A DNA stretch of 64,000 bases from KBS-96 sp963722585 (GTDB lineage: Bacteria > Acidobacteriota > Terriglobia > Bryobacterales > Bryobacteraceae). Positions 49,675 through 58,856 of this stretch are shown here, piece by piece. A program made the position numbers and the translations under genes. Within the stretch, counting starts at the first letter, position 1. Each line of letters begins with the position of its first letter. The notes below the pieces were generated by a model. The model searched no databases. It saw only the letters and a list, made by a program, of their open reading frames with translations, and had not been told where the DNA came from. The stretch covers positions 32,951 through 96,950 of the forward strand of contig CAVRNU010000024.1 in NCBI GenBank assembly GCA_963722585.1. The letters are read 5' to 3'.

Positions 49675-52600
49675 TTCCCACTCCCAAAAATATTCGGATA
49701 CTTCTTCAAAACGGTCGCCCAATCGTCCTTGTGGCTGAATCGAATGACGACGTAGCCGCGATCGTCCATGCATTCAGTTTGGGCGGCATCACGGAGTTTC
49801 CGTTCGGCGTACTCGTGCGGGGGACCATCTACGTATATGGCCGCATTGTGCTGTTCATAAAAGAAGTCCGGGCGGGTCTGGCAGACTTGCAGGAACTGCT
49901 GTGCCGCAGATGGCAGGTGGTAATTATTGTCCTCCAGGAAGCCGATCCAGTCTTGTTCAATCTTCGAACCGCAAAGCCGCTGCAACTCGACGAGGTGTTC
50001 GGATCGTGGCGTTGCGGCGGGTGCAATTGAAACGGAAGACCGATGGAAGTCCAGAAGGGTTTCCCGAATTGCCTTGCGGTCCAGAAGACGATGGACAGTC
50101 TGGTTCGAGTAGCTTAGCAGGCAGTCATAGCAAGCCGCCTCGCATATCTCGGGGGTGCCGGCCGCGTGGCCTTCATCTTCGCCGGTTTCCGGATTGAAGT
50201 GACAGATGCGCAGTGCTTCACGAGCGACTAAAGGGAAAGCCTGCGGGTCTTTGAGCAGACGGCGGAGAACACCTGCACCACCTTCGGCCGCCTCATACAG
50301 CAGAATGTAGCGCGGCTCATCTCCATTTGGTAGCAGCTCGCAAGCCACTTCGTCGTCTTCGAGCTGATAGTTGACCAGGATAGCGTTCTTAAGCGCATAG
50401 GCCAGCGAGGTGATAACTTCCACCGATTGGGTTGTCTTAGGCTCGAAAATAAGACTGTTCCGCCGGTCCTCTACATAGGGGATAACTCGCTCGACACGGC
50501 GAGTGAGCTGGTCTACGTCGTCGTCATCGGGCATCAGGTCGTTGCGCTGCCAATATCCTCGTTCGATATCAAGGACGAAACCGCATTGGTTTTTGTCCGT
50601 TCGTCGGGTCCATCCCAGATTTATGCGCCAAAGCGTTGCCGCGTGTCCGTAGTTCAACTGACCGGAAATCGTAGATTCGCTCCGAACCAGGGCCGTCTGA
50701 TGCGACTTGACCCCACGGTATACCGCGTAACGAAATCCACTTTGGGTTTCGTAGCCCAAGCGGAGGCGCTCTTCTTCGTCTGAATTGATTTTGTCTTTTC
50801 GTCGAGTGGAAACGTTCTGCAAACGCATCATGGGGGTGAGTAGCGCATCGAGACTGGTCCCGCAGCTTTCACAGAGATCGGGGCCTGGCGGACTAGTGAT
50901 TGGATGCAGATAACCGCAGGCGGTGCATCGTTTGAGCTGGCCAAAGATCGGTCCATCCTCGCCGAGCGGAAGAATCGCTTTATTGATGAGGTAGCGAGAT
51001 CCTTCGTGATAAACAACGGCACGCGGACCGAATTCAGTAATTGCAAGGAATCGAGGCCGCGAAAGGAACTCGTCTCTCTGCTGAGTGCGGCGGCCTGGGA
51101 TGTACGCCGAGAGCGGCAGGCGTGGGAAGTTGTATCCGGGCAGGAAGCCTTCGCTGGCGAAATAGCGATAGCTGTAGAAATCGGATTGGACGACGTTCTT
51201 CGTCTCAGTCAGCAGCTTATACTGCGATTCGGCTTCCCGCCGAAGCCGCTCCGCCTGACGGCGTTCGTCCGCCGTACGGGACATATCCATAATGATGGCG
51301 TTCTGAATCTTCTGTTGGGCTAGAGCTGCTTTGCAAAGATTACGCCAGCGTTCGCAAGCGCCTTCGAAATTGAGCTCGATTTGTTTAAAAACTTCCTCAG
51401 ACCACTGCGGGGTGTACCAATCGGCGTCCTTTAGATCGTTTTCGAAAGTGGCAAGAATACGCTTAGCTCGAACTTGAGCCGCAAGCCGTGGCTGAGGAAG
51501 ACGCAACTTATCGAGTACGGAAGCAGTTGTGGCAAGAGTCGGGTCATTCCCGGCGACATCAAGCAGATCACGGAGCGAGCTGCCCAGGCTTAGATCCGCC
51601 TCCGCGAGCCAAATGGCGTGGAGGTGCGCGCGCACGAGATCTTCGTTCGCAAGATCGAGCCGCGGCGGCGTCACCTCTCCTGAAACCATTCGATCCGGTC
51701 GTTTGAAGAAGTACTGATCGTGTGGACTACCTGTCGTGCAATATGAGAAGACCAATGCGGGTTGGCCACTGCGGCCCGCTCGACCACTGCGCTGAGCATA
51801 GTTGGCAGGAGTTGGCGGAATGTTCCGCATGTTAACCACATTCAGCTCTGCGATGTCAACGCCAAGCTCCATCGTTGGAGAGCAATACAGAATAGGCAGT
51901 TCCGCTTTCCTGAACTTGTCCTCGCGGATAAGACGGTCCTCATAAGGTACTTGCGCGGTGTGCTCCCTGGCTTCGAAGCCGGCCAGTTCTGACGCTAACG
52001 ATCGGTAGAAATTTACGAAGAATGGATTCGTTCGTGCGCCAACTTCAGATTCACCCGGCACACGAATGGGGTCACGAAAAGGCTTTGTTCCTTTTCCTTC
52101 TACCCAAAGGATGGCAGAGGCAGGAAGGCGGTACCCATGCACCTCATCAGGGTTGTTTGCCTCCTGTGTTATCTCCACTAGGCCCGCGACACGGAGAGTA
52201 TTCAGAAGCTGACGAATGATCTCATTCACTTCATTAGATGCGAGCCTCGTTGCGTATGCCGGAAATGTGCCAGAGCGCCGGAGATAAAGACCGAATCCGC
52301 TGCGAGCTGTAACAAACACATCGCCGCCGAAATCGGATGGGCGAGAGGAGCGAGGGAAAAGTGTTCCAGCGTGTTCCAGCGCTTCATTCTCGTCTAGAGC
52401 CCACGGTGTGATAAGCCGCTGACTGCTCTGCTGCTGAATGGTTTCCTGTTTGTTGGGGTCGAGATAATCCACCTGAATGGCTAACTCCCGGCGCATAAAA
52501 TCCAGCAGGGTCTTCGCGACGACAAAGCGTGTTTCCGGCGTTGCCCCGGCCAGGGCAGGGTGGAGATCCTGCCACGAGCTCCGATCGCTGGCAAGTTCCT

Positions 52601-54839
52601 CGAGAGAGAGGTAATTGATCTCTAAGAGTCCACACTGCTCCAAATTTGGAGACGTGACGCGCCAGCCGCGCCGCAGATCATGGTACAGACGGTAGCCGAT
52701 CACATCACGAAAGGCCCTTTCGGTTTGCAGTTTCGCCTGAAATTTTAGATCAGGGTCCTTTGAGTAGCTAGCGAATGGCAGCGCAATGGCATCGAAGACC
52801 TTCTGGGTGAAAATTTCGTGGCTTAGTCCGCCGGGATTCGCAGAACATGCCTTTAGCAGCGCGGACCTGAGTAGGCCGATCTCAACAAAATCATTGAAGT
52901 GACCAGCCTGTAACGAGGCATCTTGTCGGTTATCGGTGAAGCTCAACAATTTGCGTGCGCGAGATTCAAGCGTCGCCTCGTTTCGCAGGTGGCGGATTGT
53001 AGCCAAACTTAGGATTGTGGTCGCCGTACTGCGGCCTTCGGTCCCAAGAGAGGTGAGCTTTCCGAAATCAGATGTTGTCCGAAAGTCGTAAGCTACACGG
53101 CAGTGAAGGCAGAAGCGGAACGGACTGCCGATAAAGTGGCCCGGCTGACCGGCAACGCTTTCCCTTCCGTCCGTATTAACCGTGACCACGCCGGGGAGGT
53201 TCTTCTTCCTGGACGGTTTGACGCGAGGCCCCGCATTTGAATCCTCGACCCAATCTTCCGGCAGCTTGGAAATCTCTTCCTCCGTTCCAGAAGGCCAAGG
53301 TTTCTCTGAGCTGCAATATAGAAAGCCTGCCTTTGAATCGCTGTCGTTGCTTCGGTCAGAAAGTTCGCGCGGGATGTAAATAACCGTGCCAGAATCCGAA
53401 TCTTCCATGCGCCGGACACAGTAGTACTCTTGTCCACACTCACGGCAGAACACCAGAGGCAGAAGGACTTTCTTCCTATCACCGGGCACGAACTGCTGTC
53501 GGTTCAGCGTCAGATATCGCTGCTCCTCCGACTCCAGCGATGCATAGATGGTGTCGCCACGACTGATGAATTGGTGGAGCCGAAATGCAAAAGCTGGAAA
53601 TCCCGTCACAGGATTTCGATCGCAGTTATAGCCGGCCAACAAAGCTTCTTCGATAGCCTTTTTCGCCCGATCCTCGGAAACACCCGCAGTGCGACTCAAT
53701 TCTGAGGCGGCACCGTCGTTGCCGGTGAGGCACCGCGGCCTACGTCGGCGAATTCGCTGAGATACGCTGTCACGAAACACGCCGAACGTGCCTTCGATCC
53801 AGGAAGATAAGGGATCTGCAACGAAGGCGCGGTAGCTCGTCGGTGAAGTGCTGCTCGGATCTTCCACTCGGGCTTTGAGTGCGGCGAGGGATTTTGGGTC
53901 AAGAGACTCTTCCTCGGGCGTGGCACGTTGCAGTGTTTCCCCAACGACGTCGGAGGGGGTTACCTCGGCTCCGAATAGAACGCTAGCAACTTCCGCAACC
54001 TCGGCTTGCTGCTGGTCGTATGTTCCGGGTCCAGCAAGGGTTGCTGACGTGCCGACAACTTGAAGTTGTTTCGCCCCAAAGAACTCCCGCGAACGCCGAA
54101 CTAGCAAGGCTACATCTGCCCCCTGGCGGCCGCGATAAGTGTGAAGCTCATCCAAGACCAAAAATCGCAAGCCCTGTGCGGCCTTGACTAGCTGCTTTTC
54201 GTAAACCCTGGTCAGAATCAGTTCCAACATCACGTAGTTTGTTAACAGGACGTCAGGCGGCCTGGCCACGATGGCGTTGCGTTCTTCGTCGCGCTCCTGA
54301 CCTGTGTATCGAGCGAATGTGACTGGGCCTTTGCCGTCCGGGTATCCAAGCTGCAGGAATTTCTGCAACTCTCCAGCCTGGCTATTCGCCAGAGCGTTCA
54401 TCGGGTAGACGACGATTGCCTGTATCCCGCGCCCACTTCCGTTTCGCAGAACATGATCGACTATTGGAATGATGTACGCGAGGCTCTTACCGGAGCCGGT
54501 GCCCGTGGTGAGTACGTAGCTCCGGCCAGCCCGTGCCCGTCTAATCGCATCGGTTTGGTGTTGGTATAGCCGAAGTGCTTTGCCTTCACCCATGTCCTTC
54601 CCAGCTCGAAAAACTCTGCTGCACTCTGAATGAAGGAGTCCCTCAGCTACTAAATCATCAACGGTACCCGCGTATTGAAAGGACGGGTTGAGTTGGATCA
54701 GCGGATCAGGCCAGAGGCGACCTTGATCAAGGCAAGACGTGACAAGCGCATCGACGCGCTCGTCTCGAATTCGGATGAAGCTTCGGATATATGAGGAATA
54801 ATCGCTGATCAATCGCTCGCGCAGTTCGAATACGTTCAT
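49671..54839 (-). CDS. Giant DEAD/DEAH helicase with DUF1998 and C-terminal nuclease-like domain
   Basis: A 1722-residue protein, first in the array. Motif I is VLTTGTGSGKSLAYIIP near residue 111, motif II is LVLDELHTYRGRQGAD near 229, motif III VVGTSATLAGPG, and motif VI ANYAQRSGRAGRSGQ near 1018. Zinc-finger-like pairs (FCRECGQEYYC near 470; CTACGYL and CESCG near 1311-1335) and the DUF1998 cluster EICEAACYDCLLSYSNQ near 1573 follow. The end (about 1620-1715) has RPDFFYEQHNAAIYVDGPPH and GYVVIRF, a Vsr/DUF559-like restriction-fold domain. It resembles MrfA, DruE and a DrmA-DrmB fusion. It likely translocates on and cuts invading DNA. Confidence 0.85.
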   Translation of the reverse strand: MNVFELRERLISDYSSYIRSFIRIRDERVDALVTSCLDQGRLWPDPLIQLNPSFQYAGTVDDLVAEGLLHSECSRVFRAGKDMGEGKALRLYQHQTDAIRRARAGRSYVLTTGTGSGKSLAYIIPIVDHVLRNGSGRGIQAIVVYPMNALANSQAGELQKFLQLGYPDGKGPVTFARYTGQERDEERNAIVARPPDVLLTNYVMLELILTRVYEKQLVKAAQGLRFLVLDELHTYRGRQGADVALLVRRSREFFGAKQLQVVGTSATLAGPGTYDQQQAEVAEVASVLFGAEVTPSDVVGETLQRATPEEESLDPKSLAALKARVEDPSSTSPTSYRAFVADPLSSWIEGTFGVFRDSVSQRIRRRRPRCLTGNDGAASELSRTAGVSEDRAKKAIEEALLAGYNCDRNPVTGFPAFAFRLHQFISRGDTIYASLESEEQRYLTLNRQQFVPGDRKKVLLPLVFCRECGQEYYCVRRMEDSDSGTVIYIPRELSDRSNDSDSKAGFLYCSSEKPWPSGTEEEISKLPEDWVEDSNAGPRVKPSRKKNLPGVVTVNTDGRESVAGQPGHFIGSPFRFCLHCRVAYDFRTTSDFGKLTSLGTEGRSTATTILSLATIRHLRNEATLESRARKLLSFTDNRQDASLQAGHFNDFVEIGLLRSALLKACSANPGGLSHEIFTQKVFDAIALPFASYSKDPDLKFQAKLQTERAFRDVIGYRLYHDLRRGWRVTSPNLEQCGLLEINYLSLEELASDRSSWQDLHPALAGATPETRFVVAKTLLDFMRRELAIQVDYLDPNKQETIQQQSSQRLITPWALDENEALEHAGTLFPRSSRPSDFGGDVFVTARSGFGLYLRRSGTFPAYATRLASNEVNEIIRQLLNTLRVAGLVEITQEANNPDEVHGYRLPASAILWVEGKGTKPFRDPIRVPGESEVGARTNPFFVNFYRSLASELAGFEAREHTAQVPYEDRLIREDKFRKAELPILYCSPTMELGVDIAELNVVNMRNIPPTPANYAQRSGRAGRSGQPALVFSYCTTGSPHDQYFFKRPDRMVSGEVTPPRLDLANEDLVRAHLHAIWLAEADLSLGSSLRDLLDVAGNDPTLATTASVLDKLRLPQPRLAAQVRAKRILATFENDLKDADWYTPQWSEEVFKQIELNFEGACERWRNLCKAALAQQKIQNAIIMDMSRTADERRQAERLRREAESQYKLLTETKNVVQSDFYSYRYFASEGFLPGYNFPRLPLSAYIPGRRTQQRDEFLSRPRFLAITEFGPRAVVYHEGSRYLINKAILPLGEDGPIFGQLKRCTACGYLHPITSPPGPDLCESCGTSLDALLTPMMRLQNVSTRRKDKINSDEEERLRLGYETQSGFRYAVYRGVKSHQTALVRSESTISGQLNYGHAATLWRINLGWTRRTDKNQCGFVLDIERGYWQRNDLMPDDDDVDQLTRRVERVIPYVEDRRNSLIFEPKTTQSVEVITSLAYALKNAILVNYQLEDDEVACELLPNGDEPRYILLYEAAEGGAGVLRRLLKDPQAFPLVAREALRICHFNPETGEDEGHAAGTPEICEAACYDCLLSYSNQTVHRLLDRKAIRETLLDFHRSSVSIAPAATPRSEHLVELQRLCGSKIEQDWIGFLEDNNYHLPSAAQQFLQVCQTRPDFFYEQHNAAIYVDGPPHEYAERKLRDAAQTECMDDRGYVVIRFSHKDDWATVLKKYPNIFGSGK

Positions 54840-55010
54840 TTCGTCGCGGAATTCCTATCTTTTGTTCGTTCGGTTGCACGCTTCAAGGGTGGCTAACCAT
54901 CGGCAGCACGCGAGAGACTTCGCATGGGCAGGCCGCTGTTAGCTGCAGCGACCGGCTGTTTGCCCTTTTTATATAAGAAGAACCATTCTATTTCCTCGGC
55001 GATTTCCACG

Positions 55011-55196
55011 TTTTATCTGGCGGCGCGGCGGATGCTGTTTGATTGGGTTGTGGTCGGGCATGTTCTCGACGTAAACCCGGCGCATGCCGTGAGCGGGCAC
55101 AAGCACGTGGTGAAAAAAGGGCAGACAAGGGGAAAACTACGTTTTCAGATGATCGCCGACACGGAAGACGTCATTGCTTTGCTCGCTAGCTGCTGA
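55011..55196 (+). pseudogene. Tyrosine recombinase N-terminal-domain remnant
   Basis: The plus strand encodes AARRMLFDWVVVGHVLDVNP followed by AHAVSGHKHVVKKGQT. This is the end of the core-binding (SAM-like) domain and the linker of XerC-like integrases. The catalytic domain is missing and the frame ends at a TGA in the wrong place. It is not functional and marks an earlier insertion next to the tRNA gene. Confidence 0.7.
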
Positions 55197-55311
55197 AGAC
55201 GTGAGAAGCAGCAGGTTTGAGCCGAAACTGGCGCGAATTTGTGCTATCTTGGCCACGTGCGAAATCTATACGAAATTGATGAATGCTGGGGCAGATGCGG
55301 CTTTTTGTCTT

Positions 55312-55344
55312 TATGCAGATCCTATGCAAATTCTATGCAGATTC
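55312..55344 (+). repeat. Three tandem 11-bp repeats upstream of tRNA-Gly
   Basis: Consecutive units at 55312-55322, 55323-55333 and 55334-55344 read TATGCAGATCC, TATGCAAATTC and TATGCAGATTC. The 11-base period places each unit on the same DNA face. They lie about 70 bases before the tRNA and between two integrase remnants, so they may be arm-type or Xis-type binding sites of a lost element, or a regulator site. Confidence 0.7.
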
Positions 55345-55416
55345 GAGCCATCCTGGTACATTCGGGCACATCTGCATACAGACCAGCACAACGTAAGTGA
55401 TTGAGGTCAAAAGAAT

Positions 55417-55491
55417 GCGGGAGTAACTCAATGGTAGAGTCACAGCCTTCCAAGCTGTTGGTTGCGGGTTCGATTCCCGTCTCCCGCTCCA
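55417..55491 (+). tRNA. tRNA-Gly (anticodon TCC)
   Basis: A full cloverleaf can be drawn. The acceptor arms GCGGGAG (55417-55423) and CTCCCGC (55481-55487) pair, followed by discriminator T and an encoded CCA. The D-arm is ACTC/GAGT. The anticodon stem ACAGC/GCTGT holds the loop CTTCCAA with anticodon TCC, and the T-arm is GCGGG-TTCGATT-CCCGT. The 3' end is a typical integration target; an integrase remnant starts about 55 bases downstream. I did not find a second copy of the 3' end in the window. Confidence 0.95.
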
Positions 55492-55545
55492 TGTTTTAAA
55501 TGACTTAGAAAGTATCGAATTCACGCCCTTACTCCGTTTACTCCA

Positions 55546-56027
55546 TTAAGCTTTCCGAGCTCCTGAGGATCGCCCATTACCACTAGCCGCGAATTCGAAG
55601 TCGTCTTCATTAGAGGCGTCGACGACGTCTGATTCGAGCTTCGTTACGGCCTCGATTTTCTGATCGAGGTTGCTGATTGCGTAAACGCCGAGGCTGACGC
55701 CAAGGCCGTGCCCACGCTGGTCCGCTGATACCTTGTCATCCACCTTTGGCTTCCGGGAAAGGTTGGCGTTTGTGCGCGCCTTAGCACCTGGAAATTCACC
55801 CAATCAAGACCAACTTGCTCCAACCGTGGCCGGATCTTTCGCTTCCAAAGGTTGTTGGGCCGAAGAGGAGTGACGCCGGTCTCGGAAGGAAACAGAAACG
55901 CCGCTGCGGGCTGCTCTCCGAGGAACATCTTCCAGACGTTGAGGTCTGCCATCGTACCCGGTGAAAGGGCGACCGTCCGAGCAGTATTCCTGCCTTTTCG
56001 GCCGTTCGGTGTATCAATAAGCCGCAA
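55546..56027 (-). pseudogene. Tyrosine integrase C-terminal pseudogene
   Basis: The minus strand encodes TPNGRKGRNTARTVALSPG, PLRPNNLWKRKIRPRLEQVG and WVNFQVLRRAQT in one frame, then, after a 1-base insertion near 55775, VDDKVSADQRGHGLGVSLGV with YAISNLDQK in another. These are the C-terminal blocks of an integrase; the HxxR region is damaged (the expected His after RRT is Asn in the restored frame). The 5' end stops where the relaxase fragment begins. The gene points toward the tRNA-Gly, as expected for an element once inserted at its 3' end. Confidence 0.75.
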
Positions 56028-57007
56028 TGCTGACGGTAACCAAACTCGGGACCGAGACCGCGCGTGAGTATTTCAGCACGGAATTTGCGAATGCGAGCAA
56101 TTCTTACTTTTCGCAGGACGGCAAAGTCCAGGGCCGCTGGAGCGGCAAGTTCGCCGAAGATCTTGGAATCACCGGGGCTGCCACCGAAGAGGCTTACCTG
56201 CGCCTCATCGAGGGCCAGGACCCGAAGAGCGGCGAGCAATGGATCAATCACCGCGATACGCATTTGACCCGCGAGGGAAAAGAGGTAAGCCACATTCCAG
56301 CCTGGGATCTAACCATCAGCGCTCCGAAATCCTTTTCACTCGCAGCGTTGGTCGGCGAAGACGACCGCTTACTACGAGCAGGACAAATAGCCGACGCGAA
56401 AGCCCCCTCGATCATGGAGGAATATGTGCAGGCGCGGGGCGGTGGCAATCGTCTTTCGATTAATACCGGCCGCTGGACCATTGCCACCTTCCAGCACGAT
56501 ACGGGTCGTCCAGTCGATGGGTATCCGGCTCCGCAGCTCCATTTTCACAACGTTTTGATGAATGTCCAGCGCGATTTCGGCGGCCAATTTCGCGCCTTGC
56601 AGTCGGCCGAGATCTTCAAAGCGAAGTCGTTGGGAACTGCGGTTTTTTACTCCGAACTTGCCCGCCAAGCCCGCGAACTCGGTTACGAGATCCGCATCGA
56701 TCCCCGGACCAAAGCTCCTGAAATCAAGGGCTTTACGCAGGAGTATCTCGGGGCGGAGTCCATGCGCCGGCGGCAGATCGTGGAACACCTGGAACGCGCC
56801 GGTATGTCAGGCGGCCGCGCGGCGCAAATCGCGGCCTTAAGCAGACGGGATGAAAAGCTCAGCCTGACACCGGATGAGCTTCGTGCGCTGCATAAAGCCC
56901 ACGGCAAACTCTTCGGGAATCAGGCGCAAAAAGCTTACAAGGAGGCGCTGGAGCGCGCGGCCCCGTACGCGCTCCAGCGGATCTCCTCTTCTGGAATTGA
57001 GAAGTAA
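56027..57007 (+). pseudogene. Truncated MOBF (TrwC/TraA-like) relaxase
   Basis: A 326-residue frame contains the N-terminal relaxase domain of MOBF proteins: MLTVTKLGTETAREYFSTE at the start, IPAWDLTISAPKSFSLAALV near residue 92, and PAPQLHFHNVLMNVQRDF near 170 with the His cluster. The helicase domains that normally make these proteins about 900-1000 residues are gone; the sequence runs instead into an amidohydrolase remnant on the other strand at about 56960-56990. It is therefore a remnant and unrelated to the MOBP relaxase at 30509. Confidence 0.75.
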
Positions 57008-58312
57008 TCGGCCGTGAGCACCGCCAGGTCAGCGAATTGTCCCGGCGCGAGAGTTCCTTTTTGGTTCTCTTCATTCGAGAACCAAGTGCTACCCACGGCG
57101 TAGAGCCGCAGAGCCTCACTACGATCCAGCCGATTCGTTTCTGGATAGAGTTGCAATCCTCCTAAGGTTCGACCGGAAATCAGCCAATAGAGCGAAAGAT
57201 ACGGGTTGTAGCTGGATACCCGTGTTGCATCCGTGCCGGCACCGACCGGGATGCCGAATTCGAGCATGCGCCGAATTGGCGGCGTGCGTTGCGCTTACGC
57301 TTTGCCATATCGATCGACGAAGTACTCGCCCTGGAATGCCATCCGATTCTGTACGGCGATTCCTCCACCAAGTGCTTTAACGCGCTGGAGGTTTTTGTCA
57401 GAAATCGTTTCGCAGTGATCGAAGAACCAGTGCAGATCTTGGAACGGCACTTCCCGATTAACTTCCTCGTAGACGTCCAGAGCGCGAGAGATCGTCTCGT
57501 CATACGTAGCGTGCAATCGGAAGGGCCAGCGGTTCTCAACCAGATGGCGAATCACAGCTTTCAGTTCACTTTCCATCACCGGCGGCATATCCGGCCGCGG
57601 CTGGAGAAAGTCTTCGAAATCCGCGGCAGAAAAGACCAGCATTTCGCCGGAGCCGTTCATGCGATAGAAGTCGTCACCATCGCCCGATTTCGTCATCTTC
57701 GTCCAGTTTTTGAAATCGGCGAGTTCCGCTTTGGGATGCTGTGTAAAGATATTATACGCGAATCGGGAGTGTGAGCTCACCTTTTCGGTGGAGGTCGTTA
57801 ATAACTGCGTAGTCGTCCGGATAATTCTGGAAACCGCCACCAGCGTCAATGACACTTGTCAGCCCGAAGCGATTTAGTTCACGCATGAACAAACGGGTTG
57901 AATTGGCCTGATCTTCGCGTGAGAGCTTGGGCCCTTGGCCAGAGTGGAGTAGAGAATGTTCGCGTTCGGTTTCGCAATCAGCAGTCCCGTAGGGTTTCCG
58001 TGTTTGTCGCGCTGAATCTCTCCTCCTCGAGGATCAGGAGTTTCCTTGGTGTAACCCACGGCGCGAAGCGCCGCGCCGTTCAGGAATGCACTGTCGTAAA
58101 GGTGAAGAACAAAGACCGGTGTATCAGCAGCGACCGCATTGATCTCATCCAATGCGGGCATCCGGCGCTCGGCGAACTGAAATTCAGTCCAGCCACCTAT
58201 TACTCGGACCCATTGCGGAGGAGGTGTGCGCTGCGCCTGATCTTTTAACATTCGCAACGCATCTGCCACAGACGGTACTCCGTCCCAGCGCAGTTTCATA
58301 TTCAGACTGTGG
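56985..58312 (-). pseudogene. YtcJ-type amidohydrolase pseudogene
   Basis: Pieces of an amidohydrolase-3 enzyme can be read in order on the minus strand: MKLRWDGVPSVADALRMLKD and VRVIGGWTEFQFAERRMPAL; SVIDAGGGFQNYPDDYAVIN; RLHATYDETISRALDVYEEV and LHWFFDHCETISD; GIPVGAGTDATRVSSYNPY and GTLAPGQFADLAVL. The frame is broken by a 1-base deletion near 57930, a 2-base deletion near 57765 and an in-frame TAA at 57295-57297. Both ends are cut off: by the relaxase fragment at about 56985 and by IS6-type sequence at about 58308. The enzyme class removes acyl or amide groups from exported or metabolic substrates. Confidence 0.8.
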
Positions 58313-58710
58313 ATTTCTATTTATCCGAAACTCGTGATCGGGAAGCCGCGAAGTGCTTCCTGAAGCGAGCCTTGGCTAATCCCGACAACCGCGTACCACA
58401 CGTGTTCGTTAGAGACCGACTGCGAAGTTATCCTGCAGCCATTCGAGAAATGCAGCGGGAAGGTCAACTCGGTCACAGCTGTCAACATCGGACCCGACGC
58501 TACTCGAACAATCGCATCGAATCCGACCAACGCCACATCAAACGACGCTTGCGAAACATGCATAGCCCATGAAGCCTAGCGACGGCCTGCGCGGTTTTTG
58601 CCGGATCGAAGCGGTACAGATGATTCGCAAAGGGCAAGTGCTGGGGATTACCAAAGAGAACCTGCATGGACAAGCCTGAGTCTTCGGCAATCTGCTCGGT
58701 CTCAACTAGC
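58309..58710 (+). pseudogene. IS6-family transposase remnant
   Basis: The first frame encodes VDFYLSETRDREAAKCFLK, then ALANPDNRVPHVFVRDRLRS and YSNNRIESDQRHIKRRL, the DDE-domain blocks of IS6-type transposases. After a frameshift near 58575 the sequence continues as IEAVQMIRKGQVLGITKENL with an in-frame TGA. Only the middle to C-terminal part is present. The break in the amidohydrolase gene coincides with the start of this fragment, so the insertion or a deletion after it probably caused that truncation. Confidence 0.75.
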
Positions 58711-58856
58711 CTTAACAGAACCACCCGCCTCTCTACTTTCCTATTCAATGCTGTTGCAACACTTCCGATGGGCGGGCAACGCTCCTTCGCTGTTCCGACA
58801 AACCCGTCAACATAATCGCGACCGGCCGCTAGCTTGCCGCAGAGGCGCCACCGGAC
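58711..58856. other. Non-coding stretch between IS remnant and sigma-54 activator
   Basis: I see no gene or clear signal here. It contains the 3' side of the insertion remnant and ends at the stop of the activator gene. Confidence 0.3.

Noticed and set aside
49671..54839. Calling the array Druantia because the helicase resembles DruE
   Set aside because: No DruA-D, DruH or DruM/F/G partners are visible, while an SNF2 helicase and adenine methylase are; DISARM-related is the closer description.
55417..55491. tRNA-Gly as the attachment site of the main conjugative element
   Set aside because: The element lies on the 5' side of the tRNA, while tRNA-type integration puts elements at the 3' side; no second copy of the 3' end was found near the integrase at 3.4 kb.
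55796..56293. 165-codon minus-strand frame over the relaxase fragment
   Set aside because: It is a shadow of the MOBF relaxase N-terminus, whose motifs are clear on the plus strand.
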